A DNA stretch of 64,000 nt, from positions 101,782,399 to 101,846,398 of the forward strand of contig NC_134082.1 of the NCBI RefSeq assembly GCF_000715075.1. Direction: 5' to 3'. The notes beneath the pieces are model-generated. The model did not search any database, was not told the origin of the DNA, and saw nothing but the letters and a program-made list of their open reading frames with translations. Shown here piece after piece: positions 1 to 13,112 of the stretch. The stretch is from Nicotiana tabacum. Taxonomy: Eukaryota; Streptophyta; Magnoliopsida; Solanales; Solanaceae. The translations under genes and the position numbers were made by a program. Positions within the stretch are counted from its first letter, which is position 1; each line of letters begins with the position of its first letter.

Positions 1-1150
1 TTTGAGACTTTAGAATTTATCTAGGAGCAAGAGAATGAGTTATTGGGTGTAAAGACACCATTAATAAGGACAATGAAGCTTTATTCTCACCAAGTGTTTG
101 ATAAAATGCCTAAGTAACCAAAACATGATAATTATTGCTAATATGGAATCCCTTTGACTTGTATTACTATAGATTAAAGTTGAAGAGTGGACCAACATTG
201 TATTACGCTCAAAGATAGGAAGTTAAGGTATGTGAGGCTAACTCTCTATGTTTGGGAATGTTAATGATTCTCCTTACACTATGTTTCTTTTACCATGTTA
301 TCAATTGCCTCAGAAATATAGTTAAGCCTAGTTCCTTGAATAGCTGCAGAACTTCTATTCTCTAGCTTCGTAGCTCGTTCATGACTTTCATTCTGAATGT
401 TGTGAAATCAGTGCATAATCAAAATAGGTTGTTCATCATTCAGAAGAGGGAGTACTCATATCTTTACTTCCTTTGTTCAGTTCAATAATTAGTTATAATT
501 TCAGTTATCAGTTATCATTTCAGTTACCAGTTATCAGTTCGGTTATCAGTTATCAGTTATCATTTCAGTTTCAATTTCAATAGCTATCATTTCAGTTATC
601 AATTATTAATTATCAGTTATCAGCTTAGTTTCAGTTTTAGTATTTATAATTCTTTCTTTCAATTGCTTTACATACTAGTGCAATTCAAATGTACTGATGT
701 CCCTTTTGCCCGGGGCTGCATCTCACGATGCAGGTAATGATTTACAGGTTGATGATTCAGAGTGCTAGGATTCTCATACCAGTTATTTGGTGATCCCCAG
801 TTCTTTCGGGGCATTATCATTACTTTACAATCTTTCAGTAATTACAGACAGTCACTGTTTTCAGTACTTCATTAGAGGCTTCATAGACTAGAGTAATAGT
901 TAGACAAAATCTCAGGCTTTTCATGTTAAGCTATGTTGGCTACAAATATGTTTTAGAATTGTATTAGTATTTCTGTACTTTTATTTATATCATCCAGCCT
1001 TTTAGTATATTAGCATGTGTTAGTTTATCTTCCGCATTCAGTATGTTATGATATCACATGTTGATTCAGCCAGCCAGTTGGTTCACTCGGTCACATGTAG
1101 TTAGGCACCGAGTGTCGTGTTATGTCCAGGTCCAGGTTCGGGACGTGACA
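1..1150 (+). mobile_element. Ty3/gypsy LTR (right part), truncated by the window edge
   Basis: This is the downstream part of a 5' LTR. It ends GGGACGTGACA and is followed at once by a tRNA-Met primer site, the standard junction of plant Ty3/gypsy elements. The end shares wording with Del/Galadriel-type LTRs: ACTGATGTCCC near 694, and an ACCGAGTGTCGTGTTATG block just before the end. The left LTR end lies outside the window. No matching 3' LTR was recognised downstream, so the element is probably truncated. Class is firm; clade is inference. Confidence 0.7.
476..660 (+). repeat. degenerate CAGTTAT(C/T) short tandem repeat inside the LTR
   Basis: About 20 imperfect copies of a 6-8 bp word (CAGTTATCAG, CATTTCAGTT, CAGTTACCAG) run through this stretch. 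It is a low-complexity array within the LTR, likely from replication slippage, and has no coding content. Confidence 0.6.
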
Positions 1151-1155
1151 AAGCT

Positions 1156-1167
1156 TGGTATCAGAGC
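1156..1167 (+). other. primer-binding site (initiator tRNA-Met type)
   Basis: TGGTATCAGAGC, complementary to the 3' end of plant initiator tRNA-Met, lies five bases after the LTR end. It marks the 5' edge of the internal region and fixes the element orientation as +. Confidence 0.85.
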
Positions 1168-3469
1168 ACTAGGTTCAAGAGTCTTAGGGAGTCTATAAAG
1201 CCGTGTCTAATGGAGTTTCCTTTATATGTGTGTGCCGGCTACTCATATAAATGGTTAACTTCCAAGACATCCAGGATTGTCTCATTTCTTTCTACTCTAG
1301 ATCATGCCATGATACTTAGAGCAATATGTAGCCTTCTCTTCCTATCGAATTCCAAACGAATTGGATGCCTAAGCGGCGACAGGAGAAATCTACGGTCCTA
1401 GAGAGGATAATTACCCATTGGGGTATAATTTTGGAGTATAGGTTAGTAAATATGAGTCTTGAGAGAATGTTAAAAGTGGGATGCAAGGGATAGTAGTACA
1501 TATTAGAGCATAACCTAATCAGAAAGTACAAAAGCAGTTACCATATTTTATGGTTATCAGTTTATCTCAGTTACCAGTTATACAATCTTTTAGTTAGCAA
1601 GTGTATGGTTATTCAGTATGCTAATTAGTAGTTATTCAGTTACCAGATCTCCAATTTTCATTGTACCAAAATTCTGGTGACTTGTGAGTATACAATGATG
1701 CATATGGGTTCTTAAAGAAAATGTAAGTAACAGTGGTTATAGCGAAATATTCACATATTTTAGTCTGGATTAAGACCAAGGCTCACCGGATGGTGCAGTA
1801 AGTGATTTTTCATATGATGTTATACTCTGAAGAATAAGTTTGTGTATGGTAATCGTATGTGTTTTACCTTAGAGAGCAGTTTCTTTTAATTCTTGGAAAT
1901 GGAGCCACATGTGGGATGATAATAGTTCACATGTCAGACCCTAACATTGGTCACTATAGTTTTGGACAGAAAAGAGCCTAAGGGCAAAATACCTAGGAGT
2001 CAGGAACGATTGTTATTATCAGGGATGTATTTTTCGTACGACTCATGTATATGACTAAGAAGACATGATGTACGAAATGAGAACCAAGAGCAGCCGATAT
2101 TGAATTTCAGGGAAAGATTTTAAGTTGTTTAGGTTTATTCAAATCAGAACTAAAAGGTACCACGTTAGTGAATTACTGTAAGAAGCTGCTATTATTGTGA
2201 GATAAAGGATAAGACAGTTCCCCCTTAGGTTATATGACTAAGTGTTTTTCCCAGATGTTTATAGTCTAATATGATTTCGAAGTGTATAGAAAGTTTGGGG
2301 TTAGATATTCCAATTTCGATTAAGACAGATGAACTTTCCCTAAGTGTGATCCATGTACATTGTTCAAAATAAAAATAAAAATAAAAATATTATGCGACCA
2401 TAGAATAGAATCGGATGGTGAGGGAAGTTACAAATAACCTTATCCTTCACTTTAGTTATTCAAAGTAGAGCAAGAAAACATGATGCTAGCAGGTGGTTAG
2501 TAAAAGAATAGTAAGTACGTATTGAGTAGATACTGTGAATTATCTTAACATGGCTAGTAGAGGTAGGATTTGATTCACTTAACCAAGTTAACTCTAGTGA
2601 ATGGATGACATCTCAAAATACCAAACACGTGTTAGAACGCAAAGATTTTAAGTTAAAACTGAAGTACAGTGATAATGGGGAAAAAATCAGCTAGCAGTGA
2701 TAGAGAAAACTACAGAAGAATAGCCTTTAAGAGTTATCGAAAAGGAGTTTCCCCAAGATTGACAGTGTGAGTAGAGTTAAATCATTAAGTTTGTGTATGA
2801 TAGTTGTGAATACATTAACTTTTCATTTATGTAAGTAAATTAGTTTTTCTTAGTAAGGAAGGTTGCTCAAAAGTAACTCGGAATATGAGTGGTCATTGAC
2901 GTAAAGTGCACAGAGTTGCAGAAGATAAAGAAAGTTGTTAGGATCCCAACAAAAAAAGGAAGGATCCGCAAGTATAAGACCTTTGGTCTAAGGGGTGATG
3001 TGAAAACCATCAGTAAGTCTAGATGGAGAATTGAAACTTGAATAGTTAGCATGGGATATAAAAAGAAAATTAGTTCGGTAATGAGGAAAAACTGTATAAT
3101 TACCACAAGGATTATGTCTATCATGTGTAAGGAACACAAAGTGAGTATAATGATCACCGAGCTTAGTTATTGATGATAAAGTGATCACAGAAAAGCTATA
3201 AATCATGCATGTTTATGTGTTACGAGGGTAGTGCCATTGCACGAGACTCTAATATTTAGAGTACATGTCAAAGACTTAGTTCACAATAATACTATAAATG
3301 TTTTCAGGAAGTGCTTAAGAAGATAATCAAGTTTGGGAAGTATAGCTCATGATTGATGTAGATAAGAGAACTCTAGTGAAAGAAGTTCACCAGCCAAGAG
3401 GAGTTCGACTTCGGACTCCGAAGATGAAAGAGCATTGTCTAGAACAGAACTTATTCCCCCTTAGTAGCC
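1168..3469 (+). pseudogene. decayed gag and 5' pol region of the first gypsy element
   Basis: By position between the primer site (1156) and the recognisable integrase (from about 3470), this should hold gag, protease and reverse transcriptase. A plausible gag start (MPKRR, ATG near 1366) is followed by stops within a few dozen codons. No open reading frame longer than about 96 codons exists on either strand, and I could not recognise a zinc knuckle or an RT YxDD/FxDD box. Either heavy decay or an original lack of full coding would fit. Identity rests on flanking features only. Confidence 0.4.
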
Positions 3470-4330
3470 GAAGAGAAGGAGAAACAATGTGATGATCCCT
3501 ACGTGTTGCAGTTGAAAGAGGAGATTCACAAGTATAAGACGATGGCTTTTGAATAAGGGGGATATGATGGTACTTTGAAGTACCAAGACAGATTATGTGT
3601 TCCAGGCATAGATGAACTTAAAGAGGGAAGATCATGTTAGAAACCCATAATTCTAGGTATTCTTTCCATCCAGGTTCCCCAGATATGAATCATGACCAAG
3701 GAAATTTATTGGTTGAACGACATGAAAAATAACGTCGCAGACATTATGGACAAGTGTCCGAATTATCAGTAAGTGAAAGTTGAGCAGCAGAAAGCCCAGT
3801 GTTTTACCATAGAATACACATATTTTGAGTGGAGATGGTAACTATGGAATTTATAACAGGATTATCTTGCTCATTTTAAAAGCATGATTTGATTGGATGA
3901 TTGTAAATCGACTTACCAAGTCAGGACACTTCTTGCCAGTAAAAACTATAGATTCAGTAAAAGATTATACCAAGTTGTACATTCAGAAAATCGTCAGATT
4001 GCATGGGACTCCATTGTTCGTCATTTGGTACTGTGGTGCTCAGTTTAAAATGAATATTTAGAAGTTCTTTCAGAAATGATTAGGCATACGTTTTTCATCC
4101 TCATAAAGAAGTCCATGCAGAGCGCATTATTCAAATAGCTGAGGATATGTCCTTGATGTTAAAAGTAATTGGGATGATCACATACCTCTCATTGACCTTG
4201 CCAATAATAACACCTACCATTCTAGCATCAAGATAGCACTGTGAGAGACTCTGTATGGGCGAAGGTGTAGATCGCCAATTGGTTGGTTCAAAGTTGGTGA
4301 AGAGGAGTTGTTGGGACCAAATTTGGATGA
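3470..4330 (+). pseudogene. Ty3/gypsy RNase H-integrase remnant
   Basis: Translating short pieces across frames recovers the order seen in Tekay-like polyproteins. There is a pre-integrase segment near 3500-3740 with words like the [11 protein letters not shown] region, then KCPNYQ in place of the integrase zinc-binding CLNCQ, then a DRLTKSAHF-like stretch (about 3890-3930), an LHGTPL stretch near 4000, and a GWFEPGEARLLG-like stretch ending near 4325. Several frameshifts and stops separate these pieces, so no protein is made. A similar but better preserved integrase lies at 7236-8000. The two overlap in content, so they come from different elements. Confidence 0.65.
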
Positions 4331-7235
4331 ATGAATTACATAGATAGATAAAAAGAAAAAGAAGAAGTTACACTATAGGGAGCCTGAAGCAGGCCCAAGT
4401 TATGTCTCAAACCTCTAATAGCCTCAAATGCCAATTTCATAGACAATATCATTATCTAGGTGCGTCAGAGTTCCCTAAGGATCTCAAGGATCCCAGGCAG
4501 TGCTCATACCCAAACTTTGTAACCAATTGAGTAAGTGCAGTGTAGAAGGGCCAGCCTCAGTGTGCCAGAGTTTAGAGGGAGCTCAAAAGGATCCCAAGTC
4601 AATACACACACGGGAGGAGGCAGAACCTAGGGACTTAGGAGTAGAGTGAGAGTGATTTACATAGTTTGAAAGAGGTTTTAGTAGGAAAACAGTGTTAAAA
4701 GGGATTTGTTTGAAATAGTTTTGTAAAAGCAACATAGGGAGTTGTTAAATAAGACAATTTTAAAAAGGGTAAGGTGATCAACAATCAACAAACCAAATAC
4801 AGAACTAGAAGAGGTTCATCAGCACTTCAATACATGGAATCAGACATGTACACACATTCACTTAGAGGTAATAGGGGATTTGGGTTAAATATAGGGCACA
4901 TAGTAAGCACAAATGCATATGGGTACAGAATCAGAGAAGCCTTAAATGGAGTTCAAGGGATTTTAAGGTACAACATGAACTTCAGAGTTAACACAAAATC
5001 AACAGACTTAGTATAGCCAACTATTTTACATAGGAGGGTGCATGCCAGAAATCAGAGAAACATAGTCACGTTGGGGTATACTAGAAAGGGATTCATGAGT
5101 AGGCTAATCCTAAGGGGATACATTCAAAAGCATGCAGTAGAGAAGACAGTGAAGTAGACATGTTAGTTGTAGGTTAAACAACAAAATCATAGATACAAGC
5201 ATATTAGAAACATGACAAATTAAAGTAGTAGGAGAAGCATATTGTTTTGGGGACTTGAATTAAAGTTAGAACATATCAGTAAAGAGATAGTAAACACAAA
5301 GTGAAAGAGCACCCAATAGTTAGCCTTAGCTTGCAGCCAGCTAACTTAGAACAGTAGTGAGTAACACAAAAGATAGCTGAAAGCTTTAAGTGTGTGAGAG
5401 AGAGTTTTTTTTTAACCAATGTGTTCGTCTCTTGTGTTACATAAAAACAGGGTACTTATAGTTTGAAAATAAGTAGAAAATAAGGCAATAATCAAAGTTC
5501 AGCAATAAGGAAATAAATCAATGTACGACCAATAAGGAAAGACTTCAAATACAGTAAGTATAGGGTAAACAATTAGGGCTAAGTTTAGAAAAACTCTAAT
5601 TAAGGAGATAGTCAGTAAGAATCAAGTACCAATGCAGACAAGGTAAGCAAATCAATCAAATTGAATAGAAAGGGGAGGAATCAAAGGTTTAAAAGAAGGT
5701 CTTCTAATCAAACCAAGAAACAGGGGATCTAGAACCAATCAAATAGAAAGTCACGAGTTAGTGTTTAGCATATAAATAAAGTAAGACATGGATAGTAAAA
5801 GGTTGACATACAACTCGAGCAAACATGAAGGTTAAACAACACTGATAGAAAGAGGCAAGTCTTGAACAGTTAAGATGAAAACAAGCACATAGAATTGATG
5901 TAAGTTAGGCTAAGAAACTCAGTAGAAACATATTCGAGGCTAGATAGTCACAGAAACTCAAATGAGAACCGATCAGTCACAAACACCAAACGAAGAACCC
6001 TAGAACTAGGGCTTTCGACATAGACGAGTTGAAGATGTAGTAATATCATAGAATCAGTCAAAATATGCAAGAAATAGAAGTTTAAACACAAAGAATCAGT
6101 TAAACAAGGTTTTTAAAAGGAAGTTCCGAAAACCCTAGTTTTAAAGGAGGTGAAAAACACTTGAAATCAAGGATTCTTGTAAAGAATCTCAAGGACAGTG
6201 TAAAACATTAAAGAAACAAACTCAAATCGTTGTACAGATCTAGGAGGCGTAGAAAAGAAATTAGGGTTTCGAAAGAAATCCATGTAGGGATGAAGAACCT
6301 ACTTAGATAACCCAAGGATCATTGCAAATACAACATGATTTTGCTTGAAATCACACTGGAGTAGCCAAGAAAAGACAGGTGATGAACCCTAGATGCAAGT
6401 CGGCATGGCTTTGGGCCCTTGAAGACCTTAGAGAAGGCAATCATGTCATGAGAGAAGCCATTGGAGGTGTAGGAGATGATTAGAGGTCACTGGAGATGGG
6501 AGGTTGACGGTTGAAGGGCTAGGGCTAGGTTGAGAGTGTACTGCGAGTAGAGAGGATTTTAGGGCGGCGGTTGTGGAAAATGATTAGGGTTAGGGGTCGT
6601 TTAGAGTTAAAAAAAGGAAGGAATGAACGAGGGCCGTTGATGTTTTAGATCAACGGCCAGGATCTGATGGGTTTTGGGTCGGGTAATTGCATTTAAGGCC
6701 TGGGTCAGGTGATTTGGCCTGAAATTGGGTTGGGTATTAGGTTTAATTGAGGCTATAATTGAAATCCAATTTGGCTAAGTTTTAAATAGCCAATTTAACC
6801 CTATATAATTTATAATAAATAATAAATAATTTCTAAAAAATAATTTGTTGTACTAAAATGATTTAAAATAGATATTTAACATTTTCAAAATATAGACGAT
6901 CAATGTTATGCATATAAATGTAATTATACATTAATATGGCTAATATTGCAATTAGAGTAAAAGGGGAGGAAATAAATCAATTTAAAATCTTTAAAATTAT
7001 TTTAACAATATTTTGGCATAAATATAGAATTTAGATGACTAAATTACCAGAACAACAATTTGAGGGATAATTATTGGAGATTTTATGAGTAAAAGGGGAG
7101 GAAATAAATCAATTTAAAATCTTTAAAATTATAGAAAAAATTATAAAAACCTTGTGCATGCATGTATGCTTATATATGCTATTTATAAAGCATATATGTC
7201 TATAAAAATATATAGGTAAAAATTGGGTATCAACA
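4331..7235 (-). mobile_element. Ogre/Tat-like LTR, reverse orientation
   Basis: The right edge, read in reverse, begins TGTTGATACCCAATTTTTAC, the start I associate with Solanaceae Tat/Ogre LTRs. It is followed by a long AT-rich stretch and a segment containing ATCAACGGCC (about 6640-6660), also typical. The sequence ends abruptly at 7235 against the integrase of a different element. The left edge is uncertain (about 4331-4390), and no target duplication or second LTR was found, so it may be a solo LTR or a truncated copy. Frames of 60-80 codons inside, such as 4774-5016, match nothing I know. Family is by recognition only. Confidence 0.5.
6955..7132. repeat. 46 bp direct repeat, two exact copies
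   Basis: Positions 6955-7000 and 7087-7132 carry the same 46 bases, starting GAGTAAAAGGGGAGG and ending TTTAAAATTAT, spaced 132 bp apart. It is a local duplication inside the Ogre/Tat-like LTR. Confidence 0.85.
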
Positions 7236-8432
7236 GCTCGGTGTTTGAATTGTCAGTAAGTAAAGTACGAGCATTAGAGGCCTAGTGGTTTGCTTTGGAG
7301 GCTGGAGATTCCTCAGTGGAAGTGGAGGCGTGTTACCATGGATTTTATTGTTGGACTCCCACAAGCGCAGAAGAAGTTCGACACGATATGGGTCATTGTG
7401 GACAGGTTGACCAAGTCGGCACATTTCATTCCAGTAGCAGTTACCTATTCATCAAAGCGGTTGGCTGAGATCTATATCCGCTAGATCGTACATCTTCACG
7501 GTGTGTCGATGTCCATCATTTCTGATCAAGGTATGCAATTTACCTCGCATTTCTGGAGGGCCTTACATCATTAGTTAGGCACACGGGTTGAGTTGAGTAC
7601 ATCATTTTACCCCTAGACGCACGAACAATCCGAGCACACCATTCAGATATTGGAGGAGATGCTTCGCGCTTACGTCAAGGATTTTGGGGTTTCTTGGGAT
7701 CAGTTCTTGCCGCTTGTGGAGTTTTCCTACAATAACAGCTACCATTCGAGTACTCAGATGGCTCCCTATGAGGCATTGCACTGGGAGGCAGTGTCGTTCA
7801 TAGTTGGTTGGTTCGAGCCGGGAGAGGCTCGGCTTTTGGGTACCGGTTGGTTCAGGATGCAATGGAAAAGGTCAAGATGATTCAGGATCGACTTCGTACA
7901 TCTCAGTCTATGTAGAAGAGTTATCCAATCGGACGGTTTGTGATGTTGCATTCATGGTTGGAGAGAAGGGTATTGCTCTAGGTTTCACCCATGAAGGTTG
8001 TGATGAGGTTTAGAAATAAGGACAAGTTGAGCCCTAGGTATATCGGGTCCCTTTAGATTCCTGAGAGAGTGGGTGAGATATCCTAGAGGCTTGCCCTGCC
8101 ACCTAGATTATCAGTAGTTCATCCAGTGTTCCATGTCTCCATGCTCCTGAAGTATCACGGTGATCCATCGCATGTGGTAGATTTTAGCTCAGTCCAGTTG
8201 GACAAGGATTTGACTTATGAGGAGGAGCCAGTGGCTATTCTAGCTTGGCAGGTCCGGAAGTTGAGGTCTAAGAGTTATCCTTCAGTTAGAGTTTAGTGGA
8301 GAGGTCCGTCAATCGAGGCAGCCACGTGGGAGTCCGAGTCCGACATGCGGAGTAGATACCCACACCTTTTCACTAGTCCAAGTGCTTTTCCGTGTCCGTT
8401 CGAGGACGAATGTTTGTTTTAGAGATGGAGAA
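7236..8432 (+). pseudogene. Tekay chromovirus integrase and chromodomain fragment
   Basis: The fragment opens in the integrase zinc domain (ARCLNCQ) and continues through the catalytic core: TMDFIVGLP, IVDRLTKSAHFIP, IISDQGMQFTS, then the QILEEML segment. Next come the GWFEPGEARLLG region and a C-terminal chromodomain (SVRV-stop-WRGPSIEAATWES, then MRSRYPHLF) at about 8280-8375. The frame is broken by stops (TAG at 7483, 7614 and 7913) and by frameshifts. Everything upstream of the integrase is missing, cut off at the Ogre/Tat-like LTR. Two stops fit CAG-to-TAG and one GAG-to-TAG change. The order IN-chromodomain-PPT-LTR assigns it to Tekay/Del chromoviruses. Confidence 0.85.
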
Positions 8433-11088
8433 TATGATGACATGATAGGTAATTTTGAGTTTTAGCCTTCATTTCTGTGTTCTAAGACCTCGAATAGCTC
8501 TATTTAGAGTTCCTCGATTTACGTGCATTCTGAGTCTTTTTGTTTGGGAATTTTTTATGTGAAAAATTTAAGAAAATGTAAATTGACCCGGATTAGTGTT
8601 TTGACAGTCCCGGTAGATCTGTATCGTGATTTGGGACTTGGGCGTATGTCCGAAATTGAATTCAGAAGTCCCTAACTTGTTTTGAATCATTTTCCCGAAA
8701 ACTAGCATTTTTGAAAGTTGAAGAATTTCTAAGTTTGACCGTAAGTTGACTTCTTAGCTAACGGGGTCGGATTTTGATGTTAAAAGTTTGAATAGTTTCG
8801 TATTGCTACTTGAAACATGTCTGCAATATTGGGATCTATTCGGAATTGATTTGACATGGTGCAGATGCTTAAATGTGATTCTAGTATTGTTGAGTTTCTC
8901 TTTGAAAGTTCATTTGTTTTGAGGATTGATTCGTAGATTTAGATGTTATTTTGGTAATTTAATTGCGAGAGCAAGTTCGTATGATGTTATTACACTTCTG
9001 GGATCGGGTTGCACACCGCAACAGATTGATTAAAATTACATTTGTTTGTGATTGTGGGATTGTCCTCGGTAATCTAAAAGAGCTTATATGACTGGTTATT
9101 CTAGACTCTATGTTAGTTGGATTTGAGTTCGCTATTATGAATTAACTGCTTTACTTCCATTTCTATCTTTTATGTTATTATTGTTATTATTGTCACAACC
9201 CAAAACACAACCCGTCGTGATGGCGCCTTTCGATGATACTAGGCCAACCGACATTACCAAAACTCTTTCAACAATAACCAGAAATAAAACAAGACTTTTA
9301 AAATAACTAAAATCCTTGTCATAAAAACGGGGTGAACCCCAAAACATAAGTGCGGAAATAAAGCCCGACATTGGGGTGTCACTAGTCATGAGCATCTAAC
9401 ATAACCTATCCGAAAATAACAAGACTAGCATAGTCTGGAATCCAAAATACAGAAAATAAGGAAAGATAGGGAAGAAGAAAGCAGAGCTGCGAACGCCGGC
9501 AGCTACCTCACGATCTCCAATGACCAGCTACGAGTACTATCAACCACCTTCGAGTCCAACAACTCCTGGATCTGCACACGAGGTGCAGAGAGTAACGTGA
9601 GTACACCAACTTAGTAAGTAACAATAATAAATTAGGAACTGAAGATAGTGACGAGCTACACAGTTTTAATTCATTTTCAATAATTTCAGAAAGGAAAATA
9701 GTCATGCTTTCTAAATTCCTGAAATTCAAGTCAAATCAGTTTATTTTAGGCAAGCTCAAGAAAAACAAGATAAAAATATCTTTCAACAGTTTTCAAAACA
9801 TGGATATAAGGCAACTGAGTGCATCAATAATATAATCATATACTGCCTCTCAGGCAATCATCTCTCAGTCCTCCCAATTATTCATTCCTCCCAGTCACTC
9901 ATTCCTCACAATCACTCAGCACTCAGCACTCTACACTTGGCTCTCATCACTCGCACTCAGTAGCTACTTGTGTTCACTGGGGATGTGCAAACTCTGGAGG
10001 AGCTCCTTCAGCCCAAGCGCTATAACAAGCCAATTATGGCATAAATCAATCAGGCCCTCGGCCTCACTCAAGCATAAATCAATAAAGCATGATGCGACGT
10101 GCAACCCGATCCCATAAATTTCCTCACAATCAGGACCTCGGCCTCACACAGTCATCAATCTCTCCAGTCTCTCGGGCTCTCAGATATCAGGAAAAATCAC
10201 CCCAAACAGCAATAACATGATGCATCGAACAGAATAATAGAGACTGAGATATGATATACGAATAAAAACTGTGACTGAGTGCAAATAGCATTTAATTCAA
10301 CATGTAACGTGGCCCCTACAGGACCCAACAACGCCAACATATAGCCTAAACATGGTTTCTAATATGATTTGCAGTCAATCTTTCATAACACATAGAGAGC
10401 ATATAGCCAACAACATGTTGTTCAACTTTACAGTTCTACAGGACGGACCAAGTCACAATCCCCTCGGTGCACGCTCACACGCCTGTCACCTAGCATGTGC
10501 GTCACCTCCAAAATAGTCACAAGACACAATGTTCGGGGTTTCATACCCTCAAGACCAGATTTTACAACTGTTACTTACCTTAATCCGAGCAAAATCCTAC
10601 TCTGTAATACCCTTGCCTCTGAAAACGGCCTCCAAATGCCCTGAATCTAGCCACAAGCAGTACATTACCATTAATATATGCTAAAGGAATCAATTCCACA
10701 AGAAAAACTATTAAATTAGAATCAAAACCCAAAATTGGCTCAAACCCGACCCCCTGGCTCACGTCTTGGAATCCGACAAAAGTCATAAAACTAGAAAGCC
10801 CATTGACTCATGATTTTTAACCATACCAAATTCATCAAAATCCGACACCAAATGGCCATTCAAATCCCCAAAATTATCTCTCCAATTCCCAAGCCTCAAA
10901 CCCCAAATTACACCTCAAAAATACACCAACTAGGTGGAAAAATCAGTGGGGAAACATAATTATTGAATAGAAATGATCACTAGGAACTTACCTTAACAAT
11001 CACCTTCAAAATCCTCTCAAAAATCTCCAAACCTGAGCTCGAAAATGTTTGAAGTGTCACAAATCCTGGAACCCTCGTTTTTGAACCC

Positions 11089-11096
11089 TTTTTATA
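11089..11096 (-). promoter_or_regulatory. TATA-like box of solo LTR A
   Basis: Reverse strand TATAAAAA in the context CAGTATAAAAAGGG, directly after the CpG-rich block in LTR sense. It is a plausible core promoter of this LTR; no transcript evidence. Confidence 0.45.
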
Positions 11097-11104
11097 CTGC
11101 CCAG

Positions 11105-11430
11105 TGACGCCTTCATCGCGAACGCGACCTTCCCCTCGAGTTCGCGTAAACCATTCTGACTACCCCTCAATTTACTCTTCGTGAATAAAGCTTTGCCAGC
11201 TCAAAAAATCATGAACGCGACCACCCTTTGCGAACGCGTAGACCAAATTGATGGGATTCTCAACTGCCTCTTTTCTTCTTCGCGAACGCGATACTCCTCT
11301 TGCATTCGCGGTGCACTCTACTCCTGAAAATTCACGAATACGTCCTTTACTTCAGGAAGGCAAAGGACAATTCACCCTCAATCTCTAGATGCTCTTCGTG
11401 AACACGAGACTTGCCTCGCGAACGCGTAAG
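11105..11430 (-). repeat. CpG-rich block with GCGAACGCG words (LTR A)
   Basis: At least five copies of GCGAACGCG or close variants (near 11117, 11219, 11231, 11282, 11417), plus TTCGCG/CGCGAA palindromic halves, sit in a region otherwise poor in CpG. The block lies 0.7-1.03 kb from the LTR start, the same place as different word blocks in the sibling LTRs. Confidence 0.6.
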
Positions 11431-12659
11431 AGGAAACCAGCAACAGCAAAATACCAGCAGATCAGCTAACATCCTAAGGCTAAAATGATCCGTTAACCAC
11501 CCAAAACTCACCCGAGGCTCTCGGTACCTCAACCAAACATACTAACGCATCCCATAACATCATATAAACTTAGTCGAACCTTCGAATTCCTCAAAATAAC
11601 ATCAAAACACCAAATTACAATCGGATTAAAGCCTAAGAACTTCTAAACTTCCAAATCCCACAAACGATGCCGAAACCCACTCAACCACGTCCAAATGACC
11701 TCAAATTTTGCACACAAGTCAAAAATGACACCAAGAACCTATTCCAACTTCCAAAATTCCATTCCGACCCCGATATTAAAATTTCTACTACCGACCAAAA
11801 TCGCCAAAATTCTAACTTTCACCAATTCAAGCCTAATTCTACCACGGGCCTCCAAATCACATTCTGAATGCGCTGACAAGTCCAAAATCACCTAACCAAT
11901 CTTAAGGAAGAATAAAAATTCAAATTCAAGATCGTTTACACATAAGCCAACATTCGGCCAACTTTTCCAACTTAAATTTCCTCCTAAAAGACTAAGTGTC
12001 TCAGTTTACTCCAAAACCACTCCGGACCCGCACTAACTGACCCGATAAGATATAATACAGCTGAAAAAACACAAATGAAGCAGAAAAATGAGGAATGGGG
12101 CTGTAACTCTTGAAACGACCGGACGGGTCGTTACATTATTGCGTACAGGTTAACATAAGTGACCTGCCTTAGCCTCGTCACTACTTCGTCGAGTTTAGGT
12201 TCGACACTTATATAGTACATGGGGTCGGTTGTACTCATACTACACTCTTCACTTCATATGTAGATACTGGAGTTGGTCCCAGCGACATTCAGTAGACTTG
12301 CTCGGATCCAGCTATTCAGAAGAGAAATGAGGTATAGCTGCACGGTGTCCGCAACCCTGAAGTCCCCTTCTACTTCCTTTAGCTGTTTATTTTTATTCAA
12401 ACATTTGTGTTTATTTTAGGCCATTATCTGTAGTATTTTAGACACTCATGTATTCGTGACACCAATTCTGGAATTTTGTATTTGGATTTCACCACTTATT
12501 AGTTTACTACCTTACTTTCAGACTATTCAGTTTCATCATTGTCATTTAATTTGAAAATTATTAAAAATGGATAATTATTATATCTAACGTTGGCTTGCCT
12601 AGCAAGTGAAATGTTAGGCGCCATCATGGTCCCAAGGGTGGAAATTCCAGGTCGTAACA

Positions 12660-13112
12660 AAATATGAGATAAATACAATCATAAATCCATCCAAAGATAA
12701 TTTTAATAACCAAACAAGTCCCTAAGAATTAAGATAATGGTGAATGAAAATGAGTTTGCCTATACATGAGGAAATGACAGAGCAAGGATTCAACTATATT
12801 GTATATATATTAAAAAAATTACTTCATTTTTCAGGTTATAAGTCACACTCACACATATTACATGTATTTACTTGCATGAGTTTTTGAATGTCTAAATAAT
12901 GTATATATTTTTACACTATTATTTAATAAAAACTAAAAACTCTTTATATTATCTAATATTTAATACTGTCACAATTTTAGTTAACTAAATTCCCAGTTTT
13001 ACTTTTTATACTTGAAAATGTAATGTATTTTACATAATTAGATTACTTAAAAGCTAATTGTAGTGTGTTAGTTTAGTTCCTTTTAGAGGGGCTAAATTCT
13101 ATTATTTACATA
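12660..13112. other. AT-rich sequence without recognisable gene
   Basis: Between the Tekay LTR end and a primer-site-like motif there is AT-rich DNA with no coding frame and no repeat I recognise. It could be the 5' LTR of a copia element because it ends TTTACA just before the motif at 13113. However, it does not resemble the copia 3' LTR candidate at 54716. Confidence 0.3.

Larger units (their letters stand above)
9191..12135 (-). mobile_element. solo LTR A (Tekay-like), 2.95 kb
   Basis: In reverse it starts TGTAACGACCCGTCC and ends GGGTTGTGACA, so it has TG...CA ends and no internal region. The flanks are ATT-rich: a 4 bp TTAT match borders both ends, while a 5 bp duplication is off by one base. 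The inside holds the shared Tekay-like layout: a GCGAACGCG block (11105-11430), a TATA-like box (11089-11096) and a splice-donor-like GGTAAGT (10986-10992 on the reverse strand). It interrupts the LTR at 8433-12659. Confidence 0.8.
8433..12659 (+). mobile_element. 3' LTR of the Tekay fragment, split by a solo LTR
   Basis: The LTR follows a purine-rich tract (TTTTAGAGATGGAGAA). It starts TATGATGACATG, probably a mutated TGTGATGAC, and ends GGTCGTAACA at 12659. The stretch 9191-12135 is a later insertion; the rejoined LTR is about 1.28 kb, shorter than the other Tekay-like LTRs here. The second half (12136-12659) carries the usual 3' portion, including GTCACTACTTCGTCGAG and TTGGCTTGCCTAGCAAG. 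The base after the end begins AAATA, but the 5' partner is missing, so no target duplication can be checked. Confidence 0.7.

Noticed and set aside
2966..3560. Similar AAGTATAAGAC segments near 2966 and 3525 as a tandem duplication
   Set aside because: Similarity covers only about 15-35 bases and is patchy, too weak to call in a decayed region.
4774..5016. 80-codon frame as a small gene
   Set aside because: No recognisable domain; it lies in the Ogre/Tat-like LTR and has no supporting signal.
7236..8432. Joining this integrase to the one at 3470-4330 as one element split by the Ogre/Tat-like LTR
   Set aside because: Both carry the same integrase part, so they overlap instead of complementing each other.
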